From the NCBI RefSeq assembly GCF_000739775.1, contig NZ_BBJH01000001.1:62001-126000 (forward strand): a stretch of 64,000 bases of DNA, written 5' to 3'. The position numbers were made by a program, and so were the translations under genes. Under the pieces are notes generated by a model. That model was not told where the DNA came from, searched no databases, and saw only the letters and a program-made list of their open reading frames with translations. Numbering within the stretch: position 1 is the first letter of the stretch; every line of letters begins with the position of its first letter. Positions 8,712 through 16,263 of the stretch are shown piece after piece. This stretch comes from Paraburkholderia heleia NBRC 101817. GTDB taxonomy: Bacteria; Pseudomonadota; Gammaproteobacteria; Burkholderiales; Burkholderiaceae.

Positions 8712-10487
8712 TCACGCCCGTTCCACGGGAATGCCGTATTTACGCAGACGGTAGGCCAGCTTGGGCCGGCTGATGCCGAGCACGCGGGCGGCGAGCGAAA
8801 GATTGCCGTTCGCTTCGGCTACCGCCGCGCGCAGCATTGCCGCTTCGGTTTCGGCGAGACCCGGAATTCCGGCGCCATGGGCGGCGGGCGGTGTCGCCTC
8901 GACCGGTTCGTTGAGCGGCACGATATTGCCGCTGCGCTTCAGAATGAACGATGAAACGTCGATTTCTTCGCCCGTGGTAAATAGATGGCACAAGTCGAGT
9001 GCACCGCCGTCTTCGGCAAGAATCACGGCGCGCTCGATCATGTTTTCGAGCTCGCGCACATTGCCGGGCCAATCGTAGTTGAAGAGGGCGTCGACCGCGC
9101 GCTCGCGAAACCCGGTGATGAGCTTGCCGTGCTTCTTCGCGAGGCGCTGCAGGAACCAGTTCATCATCAATGGAATGTCGTCGCGCCTGTCGCGCAGCGG
9201 CGGCACCTGAATCGGAAAGACATTCAGGCGGAAGAACAGGTCTTCGCGGAACTGCCCGGCCTTCACGGCCTCCCGCAGATTCACGTTGGTCGCCGCCACG
9301 ACGCGCACGTCGATCTTGCGTGTGCGCGTGTCGCCCACACGCTCCAGTTCGCCCTGCTGCAACGCGCGCAGGAGCTTGCCTTGTGCGGTGAAGCTGAGTG
9401 TACCGACCTCGTCGAGAAAGAGCGTGCCGCCGTTGGCGCGCTCGAAGCGCCCCGCGCGCGAGGACGTCGCCCCCGTATAGCCGCCGCGCTCCACGCCAAA
9501 CAATTCGGATTCCATGAGATGCTCGGGAATCGCCGCGCAGTTGACCGCGACGAACGGCCCATCCGCGCGTTTGCTGAGGCGATGCAGGTTGTTGGCGAAG
9601 ACTTCCTTGCCTACGCCGCTTTCGCCGAGAAAGAGCACTGTCGCCTCGGTGGGGGCGACCTTGTTGACCATGTGGCAAACCGTATTGAAACCCGCCGAGA
9701 TACCCACGACGCCAAAACTGTTCTCGGGGGCGTTTGCGAGCCGCTCGGCAATGCGAGTCGTTGCGGGCTGCATTGCCTGCGGCTCGAGTGACCATTTGAC
9801 GAAGTCGCCGATCTGCAGAAAGCGCAGGTCGTCCTGCGGGTCGTCCCAGTCTTCCACCGGCTTGCCAACTACGCGGCATTTCGCGTGGCCCATCCCCCGG
9901 CATTCGATTTCACGCCAGAGAACCGGGCGCCCCATGAAGGCGCTCGTATAGCCGCAGGCATAGCCGATCAGCATCCAGCATACCGGTTCGTTACCGATGC
10001 CGTAGCTCGCGATGTGGGTCTCAGCTTCCGCGCAATCGCTCAGATAGAAGTCGCCGAAATAGTGGCCGCGCTCAACGTCGATATCGAGCGCGATCGGCTC
10101 GCAATGAACGATGCCCTCGAGCGATACGAGTTGCGGACCCGCGAGGAAGTCGTCGTAGCTGTTGGAGCCCGCACGCACCTTGCGTGTCATCGCGGCGTCG
10201 CGCGAGCCGGCCTGGTAGCCGATGCGGGTCACGAGGCCACGGGCCGTTTCCTTGCCGAGGCTCTCGATCAGCTCCTGGCGCAGTGCGCCGAGCGAGCTGA
10301 TGTGCATGAGCATCATGCGCTGGTCGTCGAGCCAGATGCGGCCCTGCTGAGGCGCGAAGCGCAACCGCTTGGCCAGATCGTGGATGGCGGGAATGCGGAT
10401 CTCCGCACGCTGGCGCTCCGCCAGTTGACTGGGGGTATCCGTGCTGGAGGGAGTCCGGGCGACTCCGCGCGTGCGGCTCTTGGGCAT
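8712..10487 (-). CDS. XylR/DmpR/TbuT-type sigma-54-dependent activator
   Basis: An enhancer-binding protein of 591 residues from the ATG at 10487. An in-frame ATG at 10532 is possible; neither start has a good ribosome binding site. Domains in order are an XylR_N effector-binding domain (about 35-140), a V4R domain (about 130-210), an AAA+ ATPase domain (about 262-490) with Walker A GESGVGKE (288-295) and Walker B GGTLFLDEVG, and a Fis-type helix-turn-helix at the C-terminus (LAARVLGISRPKLAYRLRKYG). In this family aromatic effectors bind the first domain and relieve its repression of ATPase activity. The sigma-54 contact loop reads GGYTGA (335-340) where relatives have GAFTGA. It lies downstream of and parallel to tmoF, like tbuT, so read-through activation is likely. 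Its probable targets are the sites found upstream of tmoA and the meta operon promoter outside the window. Confidence 0.92.
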   Translation of the reverse strand: MPKSRTRGVARTPSSTDTPSQLAERQRAEIRIPAIHDLAKRLRFAPQQGRIWLDDQRMMLMHISSLGALRQELIESLGKETARGLVTRIGYQAGSRDAAMTRKVRAGSNSYDDFLAGPQLVSLEGIVHCEPIALDIDVERGHYFGDFYLSDCAEAETHIASYGIGNEPVCWMLIGYACGYTSAFMGRPVLWREIECRGMGHAKCRVVGKPVEDWDDPQDDLRFLQIGDFVKWSLEPQAMQPATTRIAERLANAPENSFGVVGISAGFNTVCHMVNKVAPTEATVLFLGESGVGKEVFANNLHRLSKRADGPFVAVNCAAIPEHLMESELFGVERGGYTGATSSRAGRFERANGGTLFLDEVGTLSFTAQGKLLRALQQGELERVGDTRTRKIDVRVVAATNVNLREAVKAGQFREDLFFRLNVFPIQVPPLRDRRDDIPLMMNWFLQRLAKKHGKLITGFRERAVDALFNYDWPGNVRELENMIERAVILAEDGGALDLCHLFTTGEEIDVSSFILKRSGNIVPLNEPVEATPPAAHGAGIPGLAETEAAMLRAAVAEANGNLSLAARVLGISRPKLAYRLRKYGIPVERA

Positions 10488-10592
10488 GCTGATCTCGATG
10501 GCTGCCGGAGGGGGCTCGAGGCCACGCGCCATGTGGTGCAATCGCCGCGCGGATGATGCGCCGCCTGAGCCGGGAGCGTGAAAATGAGCAAT

Positions 10593-10608
10593 AACCGGAT
10601 CAGGTTAC
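10593..10608. repeat. Short palindrome upstream of the sigma-54 activator gene
   Basis: TAACC and GGTTA flank six bases (GGATCA) in the 148-bp gap between tmoF and the regulator. It could be an operator or part of the regulator promoter. No convincing -24/-12 or -35/-10 pair was recognised here. Confidence 0.25.
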
Positions 10609-10689
10609 TCCACCGCTCCGGCAGTGGCGATTGGTGTTAATACGCGATCCTGAGCACGGCACCCGGCTCGCGCGGCCGGAGGGGTGCGT

Positions 10690-11691
10690 TTAAACGAAAC
10701 GGTCGAAGTGAATCTGGTTGTACGGCACGCGATGTTTTTGCATCAGCAGTTCCTGCACGGCCTCTATCATGGGCGGCGGCCCTGCAAAATAGAATTCGCG
10801 CTGGTCGAGCGCTCCGGTGAGCGAGCGTTCAACCTCCGCATGCACGAAGCCCGTTGCGCCCTGCCATGGCAGCGACGGCTCCGGCGACGACAGCACGATC
10901 GACACGCTCAGACGCTCCTGTGCAAGCTCGTCGAGTTCCGCGGCTGCGCCGAGATCGGCCTGCGTGCGCGCGCCATAGAAGAAGTGCACGCGTCGCTTGC
11001 CGGTCTGCGCAAGCGCGCCGCGTGCGACGGAGAGCATGGGTGCGAAACCCGAGCCGCCCGCAATGCACACGATGTCGCGTGCATTGTCGTCGCGTAGATA
11101 GCCGTGGCCGTAGGGACCGTCCATCGCAATCTCGTCGCCCACTTCCAGGGCGTCGAAGAGTGCATTGCTGCCTGCGCCGCCCGGTACGCGCCGGACCATG
11201 AATTGCCATACCCCCTCGCCGTTGGGCAGGTTGGACATCGAGTAGGCCCGGGCGCCCTGCGCCTGGGAGGGATAGAGCAGCGCGTACTGGCCAGCGCGGA
11301 ACTGTGCTCGTGAGGGAATGTGAAACGTGAATTCGCTCATGTCCGGCGTGAGCGCCCGGCGGCCCTCGAGTCTTGCCCGCCAGCGGGCGGGCGCCACGGC
11401 GGGAAGATAACTGTCGTCGCAGCGCACGCGTATCGTGCAATCGCCCAGCGGCCGCGACTGGCACGCAAGGCGCTTGCCGCGCTTGCGCTCGCGTTCGCTG
11501 AGCCCCGGGGCTTGCGCCCAAAGCGTTTCCATGTCGCCTTCGACAAGCTCGAAGCGGCACGCGCCACATCCCCCGACACTGCATTCGTGCGGCAGTCCGA
11601 CATCGGCGCGCAGCGCGCCACGCAGCAAAGTGTCTTCCTCTGTGCAAACGCTGAATTGCGCGCCGCCCTCGATCGTAATCCGATGTTTCAT
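10690..11691 (-). CDS. tmoF: Toluene monooxygenase NADH oxidoreductase (TmoF/TbuC)
   Basis: A 333-residue reductase that passes electrons from NADH through FAD and a [2Fe-2S] cluster to the Rieske ferredoxin TmoC. The N-terminal plant-type ferredoxin domain has cluster cysteines Cys37, Cys42, Cys45 and Cys77 (CSVGGCGAC ... LACQS). The FAD-binding motif is RAYSMSN, and the nicotinamide domain has GGSGFAPMLS and a C-terminal YFAGPPPMIEAV. It is the last of the six monooxygenase genes, 75 bp after tmoE. Domain order and length match TmoF, TbuC and phenol hydroxylase P5 reductases; the operon context assigns it to the toluene monooxygenase. Confidence 0.92.
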   Translation of the reverse strand: MKHRITIEGGAQFSVCTEEDTLLRGALRADVGLPHECSVGGCGACRFELVEGDMETLWAQAPGLSERERKRGKRLACQSRPLGDCTIRVRCDDSYLPAVAPARWRARLEGRRALTPDMSEFTFHIPSRAQFRAGQYALLYPSQAQGARAYSMSNLPNGEGVWQFMVRRVPGGAGSNALFDALEVGDEIAMDGPYGHGYLRDDNARDIVCIAGGSGFAPMLSVARGALAQTGKRRVHFFYGARTQADLGAAAELDELAQERLSVSIVLSSPEPSLPWQGATGFVHAEVERSLTGALDQREFYFAGPPPMIEAVQELLMQKHRVPYNQIHFDRFV

Positions 11692-11766
11692 TTCACGCTT
11701 CCAAAGTTTCGTGGCCGGCTCGCGCCGGCACTGGCTTCACAGCTCGATGCTTGACCGGCCGTGGCT

Positions 11767-12753
11767 TCAGAGGCCAATCGCTCGCCTGAACTCGCGCGTG
11801 GCTTCCTTCGCGCACGCGCCTGCAGCGGGGGCGTCGGGCAGGGCGATGCACCACGCCTCGATGGCGTCGTCGGCGAGCGGCTCCCACTTGCTTACCCACG
11901 CGCTCAGTACAGCGTGATTGCCCTCTTGCTCGAGGGCCATCCGAACCAACGCAGCGGCCCAGCGCCGATGACGTTGTGCGTCGATGAGCTGGGCGTCAGT
12001 GATGAGCCCCAGCAGGGTGTCGTCGTTCTGACGCGCAGCGGCGCCGAGGCCGCGCAAGATGGTTTCTTCCACGGCGGGGCGCACGACGAGGTTCAGTGCG
12101 ACGAAGCATTCCGCCCAGTCCCACGCCGTGAGCGCCTGCTCGACTAGCCTGCGCCAGCCCTGCCATGCCGGATCGTGCTCCCAGCCGCCGCGTTCCTCGC
12201 TGCCGAAGCCGAGGTCGGCGAAGGTTTGCGACAGCTCCTTCGTGCGATATGCCGTGTGTGTGAGCCAGCGCAGCGAGTCCGCCGTCTGGTATGCGGCGCA
12301 GTTCGAGATCGTGGAGGCGGGCGCCATCTGGGTCAGATAGGCCGATCCCATTTGCAATGCATGAAACAGGAAGCGCGCGGGCGTATAGAGACGCGCGAGC
12401 GTGCTGGCCCAGGCCCGCGAGAGCATGGCGTCGTGGCCGCGCGTGGAGAACTGGTCTAGCAAGCCGAACACATAGGTTTCCTGACCATCCTGCAGCATGT
12501 TGTAGGTGCGATAGACGAGCTCGTCAGGATCGCGAAACGCGTTCCAGTCCGGGTGCGCCAATGGCGATGCGTTGCGGTTGCGCTTGAACCATTGCGCCAT
12601 TTCAAAATTCGGGTCGAGCTCGAAGGGCGCGTCGGGGTTGTCGGTCGTGTAATGCAGGTTGGTCGAGACGATCTCGTACTCGCTCGGCTTGCGCCGCCGG
12701 GCGGCCAGGTAGCTCCACGTTTTCAGCGGCTTGAGGACTTCGGGTTGGGTCAT
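11767..12753 (-). CDS. tmoE: Toluene monooxygenase hydroxylase beta subunit (TmoE/TbuA2)
   Basis: A 328-residue beta subunit of the (alpha-beta-gamma)2 diiron hydroxylase. It is a ferritin-like helical protein without an iron site that scaffolds the catalytic alpha subunit. Recognisable features are the LKTWSYLAARRRKPSEYEIVS start, the FEMAQWFKRNRN segment and a QMGSAYLTQMAPASTISNCA helix. It lies 12 bp after tmoD and is followed by tmoF in the standard TmoABCDEF order. Confidence 0.92.
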   Translation of the reverse strand: MTQPEVLKPLKTWSYLAARRRKPSEYEIVSTNLHYTTDNPDAPFELDPNFEMAQWFKRNRNASPLAHPDWNAFRDPDELVYRTYNMLQDGQETYVFGLLDQFSTRGHDAMLSRAWASTLARLYTPARFLFHALQMGSAYLTQMAPASTISNCAAYQTADSLRWLTHTAYRTKELSQTFADLGFGSEERGGWEHDPAWQGWRRLVEQALTAWDWAECFVALNLVVRPAVEETILRGLGAAARQNDDTLLGLITDAQLIDAQRHRRWAAALVRMALEQEGNHAVLSAWVSKWEPLADDAIEAWCIALPDAPAAGACAKEATREFRRAIGL

Positions 12754-12765
12754 GCTCGTCTCCGG

Positions 12766-13080
12766 TTAAAGCGTTTTCTCGTAGTAAAAGCGCACATAGT
12801 CGTCGGTCGTCTCGATGCGGCCCGCAAACGAGCTGAGGTTGACTTCGAGCTCGGACATCCTGAACGGGCGGCCCAGCGTCTCCTCCAGCGTGGCGCGGCG
12901 CAGGATCAGCTCGCCGTCCGTGTCGATGCGCACGTACGCGAGTTTGTCGTCGACGCGGATTGCCTTGCCGGGGTTGTCCTCGTGCGCGGCTTCGATGACG
13001 CCGGCCGTGATGCTGCCCGCGCGAAGCACGGGCCCCACGCGGTTGTTGCGATAGGCCTCGGCAGTATTGTCGATGGTCAT
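12766..13080 (-). CDS. tmoD: Toluene monooxygenase effector protein (TmoD/TbuV)
   Basis: A 104-residue cofactorless effector protein of the MmoB/DmpM family. It binds the hydroxylase near the diiron site and tunes turnover and regiospecificity. Typical features are NNRVGPVLRAGSITAGVIEAA at the N-terminus, a central DGELILRR segment, and a VNLSSFAGRIETTDDYVRFYYE end. It lies 19 bp after tmoC and is of normal length. Confidence 0.92.
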   Translation of the reverse strand: MTIDNTAEAYRNNRVGPVLRAGSITAGVIEAAHEDNPGKAIRVDDKLAYVRIDTDGELILRRATLEETLGRPFRMSELEVNLSSFAGRIETTDDYVRFYYEKTL

Positions 13081-13099
13081 GGTGTGTTCCCCTGTGGAC

Positions 13100-13435
13100 T
13101 CAAGAATGGGCGAAAAGCGGTTCGACGCCGCCGACGGCCACGAGAACGTCGTCGCCTTCGATCTTCACGGCGTACTCGGCAAGCGCGCAGTCGCCGGGGT
13201 TGATCCCCTTGCCGGTGTTCGCGTCGAAGGTCCACTGATGCGCGCGGCACATCAGCACGCGGCCGTCGAACTTGCCCTCCACGAGCGGGATATCCTGGTG
13301 CGGGCAAATGCCCTGAAACGCACGCGGCTCGCCGCCTTCGGGACGCACCAGCACGATCACGTGGCCGTCCACTTCCACTTCGGTCATCTCGCCTTCCCAC
13401 AGGTCGTCGAGCGTGCAAACTTTCTGGTATTTCAT
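13100..13435 (-). CDS. tmoC: Toluene monooxygenase Rieske ferredoxin (TmoC/TbuB)
   Basis: A 111-residue Rieske-type [2Fe-2S] ferredoxin that carries electrons from TmoF to the hydroxylase. Cluster ligands are Cys44 and His46 (CPHQD) and Cys63 and His66 (CRAHQW). The beginning (MKYQKVCTLDDLWEGEM) and the NPGDCALAEYAVKIEGDD segment match TmoC closely. I chose the ATG at 13435 because it gives the family length; the open frame continues upstream into tmoB without support. It begins 7 bp after the tmoB stop. Confidence 0.93.
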   Translation of the reverse strand: MKYQKVCTLDDLWEGEMTEVEVDGHVIVLVRPEGGEPRAFQGICPHQDIPLVEGKFDGRVLMCRAHQWTFDANTGKGINPGDCALAEYAVKIEGDDVLVAVGGVEPLFAHS

Positions 13436-13442
13436 GTCGACC

Positions 13443-13703
13443 TCATTCGTCACAAAAGATGAACTCGAGCGTTTCCATCGGCTTGATGTCGGTCGCTTCG
13501 AGTTTCGCGTCGCGCGCGTAGAACGCTTCGCCGCCCTGACGGCGCACGCGCACGACCTTGCCGGGCCGCGGCGCCACGCGCCGCCCAACCGAATGGTGAG
13601 CCGCGGCGGCGGCGACCTCGTCCATCGTGTTGCCGCCATCCACCGCTACGAGCTGCAATACGAAGTCGTACTGAAAATTGGAAATTACCGGGAAAAGTGC
13701 CAT
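13443..13703 (-). CDS. tmoB: Toluene monooxygenase hydroxylase gamma subunit (TmoB/TbuU)
   Basis: An 86-residue gamma subunit of the hydroxylase, a small ubiquitin-like fold that binds the alpha subunit. It shows the family pattern FPVISNFQYDFVLQLVAVD, a middle VGRRVAPRPGKVVRVRRQG and the LEFIFCDE end. The start at 13703 fits the TmoB length of about 84; an ATG 12 bp upstream is in frame. It lies 24 bp after tmoA. Confidence 0.9.
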   Translation of the reverse strand: MALFPVISNFQYDFVLQLVAVDGGNTMDEVAAAAAHHSVGRRVAPRPGKVVRVRRQGGEAFYARDAKLEATDIKPMETLEFIFCDE

Positions 13704-13727
13704 GTCGTCCTCCATCTCCTGGCCGCC

Positions 13728-15233
13728 TCAGGCGGCCTCTTTGTCGTAACGGGTATTGCGGTATGCCTCCACCCACGCATACTTGTGCGCATCGTCCCCG
13801 ATCTCGCCCGGTGCCAGCCCCATGTACTGCAGTGCGCCGTTCAGGTTCGGCGGCTGGATGTGACCCGCGAGAAAGCGATCCACCAGCGTGAGGTGATCGC
13901 GGTAGCGCACAGGGTCCTGCTGGAATACCCAACGGTCGATTTCGGAATTGAAGTGATACGTGCGCCCGTTGTAGTCGTGCGGATAGTCCTTCACGTTCCA
14001 GCCGTTGCCCGGAATGGCGCAGATGGGCAACTGGCTCATGTTGCAGACGATCGGCAGCGTCTCGGGCACAGTGAGTTCGGGCTTGCCCGCGAGCAGGTTC
14101 TCGATGATGACGTCCCATGCCTTGCCGAACGTGTCGTTCCAGCCCGGATACTTTTCTTCGAGCCAATCGCGGCACTCGGGCGTCATGCCTGCAGCCGGGT
14201 TCCACCAGACCGTGGGGCGCCAGAACCAGATGCCGAGCTGGTACGCGTGGTGCTGGTAGTCGAACTCGTTGATCATCTGGTCCCAGTACCACGGCAAATC
14301 CAGGCCCAGATCGATCAGCGTGCGTTCGAACTGGCCGACAATCCACTCGCGCATGAATTCCTTGAACGACTGCTTGCGATGCTCGAGCGGCGTCGCGTAA
14401 TCCATCGACGAGCCCGTGAGCAGGCAGAAAAGACGCCACGCGCGCGCAATGGCGATGTCCACGAGCTTCTGGGCTTCTTCCTTGCGGCCATTGGCGATCA
14501 GGATCTGCAATGCGGGGCCGCCAATCTGTGCGTGGCGAGACTCGTCAGTCTGGATGCTGGAAATCAGGCTTGCGAAGGTGAAGTCGCCCGCTTCGGCAGC
14601 GTCGGCTGCGAGACCGAGGAACTGCATGTTGGTGAAGCCGGTTTCGAACGCAAACGTGAGCATGACGGCGATTTCGATCGCGCTGCGCGACATGAACAGA
14701 TCATCGAACGTGCTGCGCGCTGCAATGGCACCCCACTCGTTCGTGTGATAGGCCTTGTGGGCCCAGTCGAACTGGCGGTCCTTTGCGCAGTAATCGTGCG
14801 GGAAATAAAGCTGCAACTGGCCGTGGCGATTCTCGTCGAGCATGCCGAAGGTGGCCATGTTGCGCATGCCGGGCGCGCGGCCGAAGCGCGCCATGCGTGC
14901 TTCGGCGCTCATGGCCGCGTACTCGCCGAGCGCGATGGCGCCATAGTGCGACTTGAGGATGGAAAGCCAGCCCGGATCGGCGTCCTCGAACATGCGGCTG
15001 CGTTCCAGCGCCGCCTTCACGGAGTATGCGCCGGCGTCCTTTTCGCGTTGGATACGGACGTACTCGGGATATGACGTCTTGTATGGCTCGTCGTAGGTTT
15101 CCCAACTCGCCATGGGTATACCCTGCGCGCCGGACATGAGGTCGGGGAAGAGGTCGGACTCGGTGACGTAGGTCGGGGTCCAGTTGGTGGCACGGGCGAT
15201 GTCGTACCAGGCCGCGCGTTCCAGTAACGCCAT
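13728..15233 (-). CDS. tmoA: Toluene-4-monooxygenase-type hydroxylase alpha subunit (TmoA/TbuA1)
   Basis: A 501-residue diiron hydroxylase catalytic subunit. The iron ligands occur at exactly the positions known for toluene-4-monooxygenase: Glu104, Glu134, His137, Glu197, Glu231 and His234. The substrate-pocket residues Ile100, Gly103, Ala107, Thr201 and Phe205 are also the same residues as in T4MO, which suggests a para-type toluene/benzene hydroxylase; such enzymes can hydroxylate twice and so reach catechols. The start at 15233 has an AAGGAG ribosome binding site. It is the first gene of the six-gene operon, transcribed from the sigma-54 promoter described below. Product regiospecificity is inference from pocket residues. 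Confidence 0.95.
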   Translation of the reverse strand: MALLERAAWYDIARATNWTPTYVTESDLFPDLMSGAQGIPMASWETYDEPYKTSYPEYVRIQREKDAGAYSVKAALERSRMFEDADPGWLSILKSHYGAIALGEYAAMSAEARMARFGRAPGMRNMATFGMLDENRHGQLQLYFPHDYCAKDRQFDWAHKAYHTNEWGAIAARSTFDDLFMSRSAIEIAVMLTFAFETGFTNMQFLGLAADAAEAGDFTFASLISSIQTDESRHAQIGGPALQILIANGRKEEAQKLVDIAIARAWRLFCLLTGSSMDYATPLEHRKQSFKEFMREWIVGQFERTLIDLGLDLPWYWDQMINEFDYQHHAYQLGIWFWRPTVWWNPAAGMTPECRDWLEEKYPGWNDTFGKAWDVIIENLLAGKPELTVPETLPIVCNMSQLPICAIPGNGWNVKDYPHDYNGRTYHFNSEIDRWVFQQDPVRYRDHLTLVDRFLAGHIQPPNLNGALQYMGLAPGEIGDDAHKYAWVEAYRNTRYDKEAA

Positions 15234-15307
15234 GTGATGTCTCCTTGTTGGGATGGGAATTGAGCCTGTCCGGCACAACATCCGTTGCACCGGGCGGTTC
15301 CTCTCAG

Positions 15308-15323
15308 AGCAAGGTCGATGCCA
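15308..15323 (-). promoter_or_regulatory. tmoA: Sigma-54 promoter (-24/-12) of the tmo operon
   Basis: Read on the minus strand the sequence is TGGCAT-CGACC-TTGCT. The GG and GC elements have the obligatory spacing, close to the consensus TGGCAC-N5-TTGCA. Transcription would begin near 15297, about 64 bases before the tmoA ATG. A sigma-54 activator gene ends the same cluster, which supports the call. Confidence 0.85.
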
Positions 15324-15444
15324 AAGCGTGGCTCGCGCCTGTGTTGATCAGGGAAAATCCCGAGATTTTTTGGCGATTGGGCAGATTCCAGGTCGTAATG
15401 GTGGCAATGGATTCGACTGTTTACCCCAAGGAGACGAAGTTCGT

Positions 15445-15460
15445 TTGATGTTCTGCTCAA
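15445..15460. promoter_or_regulatory. Proximal XylR/DmpR-type upstream activating site
   Basis: TTGATGTTCTGCTCAA matches the XylR/DmpR-family palindrome TTGATCAATTGATCAA at 11 of 16 positions, with both outer arms intact. Its centre is about 155 bp upstream of the predicted start site and 46 bp from the distal site. Confidence 0.6.
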
Positions 15461-15490
15461 GTCCTGGCGGCAACCGCAAGGAACTCGTCC

Positions 15491-15506
15491 TTGATCAATT
15501 GATAAA
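15491..15506. promoter_or_regulatory. Distal XylR/DmpR-type upstream activating site
   Basis: TTGATCAATTGATAAA matches the XylR/DmpR consensus TTGATCAATTGATCAA at 15 of 16 positions. It is centred about 200 bp upstream of the predicted tmo start site, the usual distance for this activator family. Confidence 0.82.
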
Positions 15507-15816
15507 ATATCGATATTTATTCAGCAGGTACTAAAATGCCTGAATGAGGGGACGTTCGGGGCGAGGCCGTCCATTGTGAAGCGATTGCTTGTGCCGAAAG
15601 TAAAAATTAATATGGATGACGAATTATTGATAGGGCATCGAGAACATCCGGAATCTCATTCCATGGAACCGGGTGTGCGCAGCCTGCGTGCGTCCCATGA
15701 AAAGAAAACGCTTGGCGAGTCGCTGCATGGGGTGGTAAGGGTGAGGCGCGCCGTTTGCGGGCGGGCGCCGCCGTGCACAAACGTTCCAGACTTGCAGCCG
15801 CGTCTCGCGGATCATG

Positions 15817-15839
15817 GCTGCCTCGAAAAAGGAGGCAGC
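15817..15839 (+). promoter_or_regulatory. Hairpin enclosing the ribosome binding site of the DUF2000 gene
   Basis: GCTGCCTC (15817-15824) pairs perfectly with GAGGCAGC (15832-15839) across a 7-base loop GAAAAAG. The right arm contains most of the AGGAGG ribosome binding site, and the ATG follows immediately. Folded, the site would be hidden. Confidence 0.6.
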
Positions 15840-16247
15840 ATGTTCGATACGAAAGTCGCGCTGGTCGTGCGGGAAAACCTCGCGGTCTGGCAGAAGCTCA
15901 ATGTGACCGCGTTTCTCGCCACGGGCATCGCGGCGGCGGTGCCCGAAGCACTCGGCGAGCCCTACGAAGACGCGCGCGGGCAACGCTACGGCAGGATGCT
16001 GGGCCAGCCGATGATGATCTATGGCGCGGATGTCGGGGGGCTGCAGGCGGCGCTGCGGCGCGGCGTGTCGCGCGAACTTGCGATCGTGCCGTATGTGCAC
16101 GCCATGTTTTCGACGGGCCATGACGCGGCGAACCGCGAGGTCTTTCGCGCCGAGGACCCGGAGAATCCCGATCTGGTGGGGATCGCGCTATACGGCCCGA
16201 AAAACGCGGTGGACAAGGCCGTGAAGGGGTTGGCGCTGCATCGGTAG
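15840..16247 (+). CDS. DUF2000 family protein
   Basis: A 135-residue protein of the DUF2000 family, whose fold resembles peptidyl-tRNA hydrolase 2; the function is not known. Seen features are the KVALVVRENLAVWQKLNVTAFLATGIAAA start, the YEDARGQRYGRMLGQPMMIYGAD centre and a VPYVHAMFSTGHDAANREVF segment. The ATG at 15840 has a perfect AGGAGG, but that site is inside a stable hairpin. The gene is alone on its strand, converging on the ClC gene 16 bp downstream. Confidence 0.8.
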   Translation: MFDTKVALVVRENLAVWQKLNVTAFLATGIAAAVPEALGEPYEDARGQRYGRMLGQPMMIYGADVGGLQAALRRGVSRELAIVPYVHAMFSTGHDAANREVFRAEDPENPDLVGIALYGPKNAVDKAVKGLALHR

Positions 16248-16263
16248 ACGCGTGCTTTCTCCT

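Larger units (their letters stand above)
15234..15839. other. Intergenic control region between tmoA and the DUF2000 gene
   Basis: This 606-bp divergent region has lower GC than its surroundings near 15480-15620. It holds the tmo sigma-54 promoter, two activating sites and, at the other end, the ribosome-binding-site hairpin of the DUF2000 gene. A small GGAAT-CTC-ATTCC repeat is at 15651-15663. No further gene is convincing; an open extension of the DUF2000 frame to 15576 lacks protein character. Confidence 0.6.

Noticed and set aside
15576-15839. N-terminal extension of the DUF2000 protein to 15576
   Set aside because: The extension has no similarity to the family, and the ATG at 15840 has a perfect ribosome binding site.
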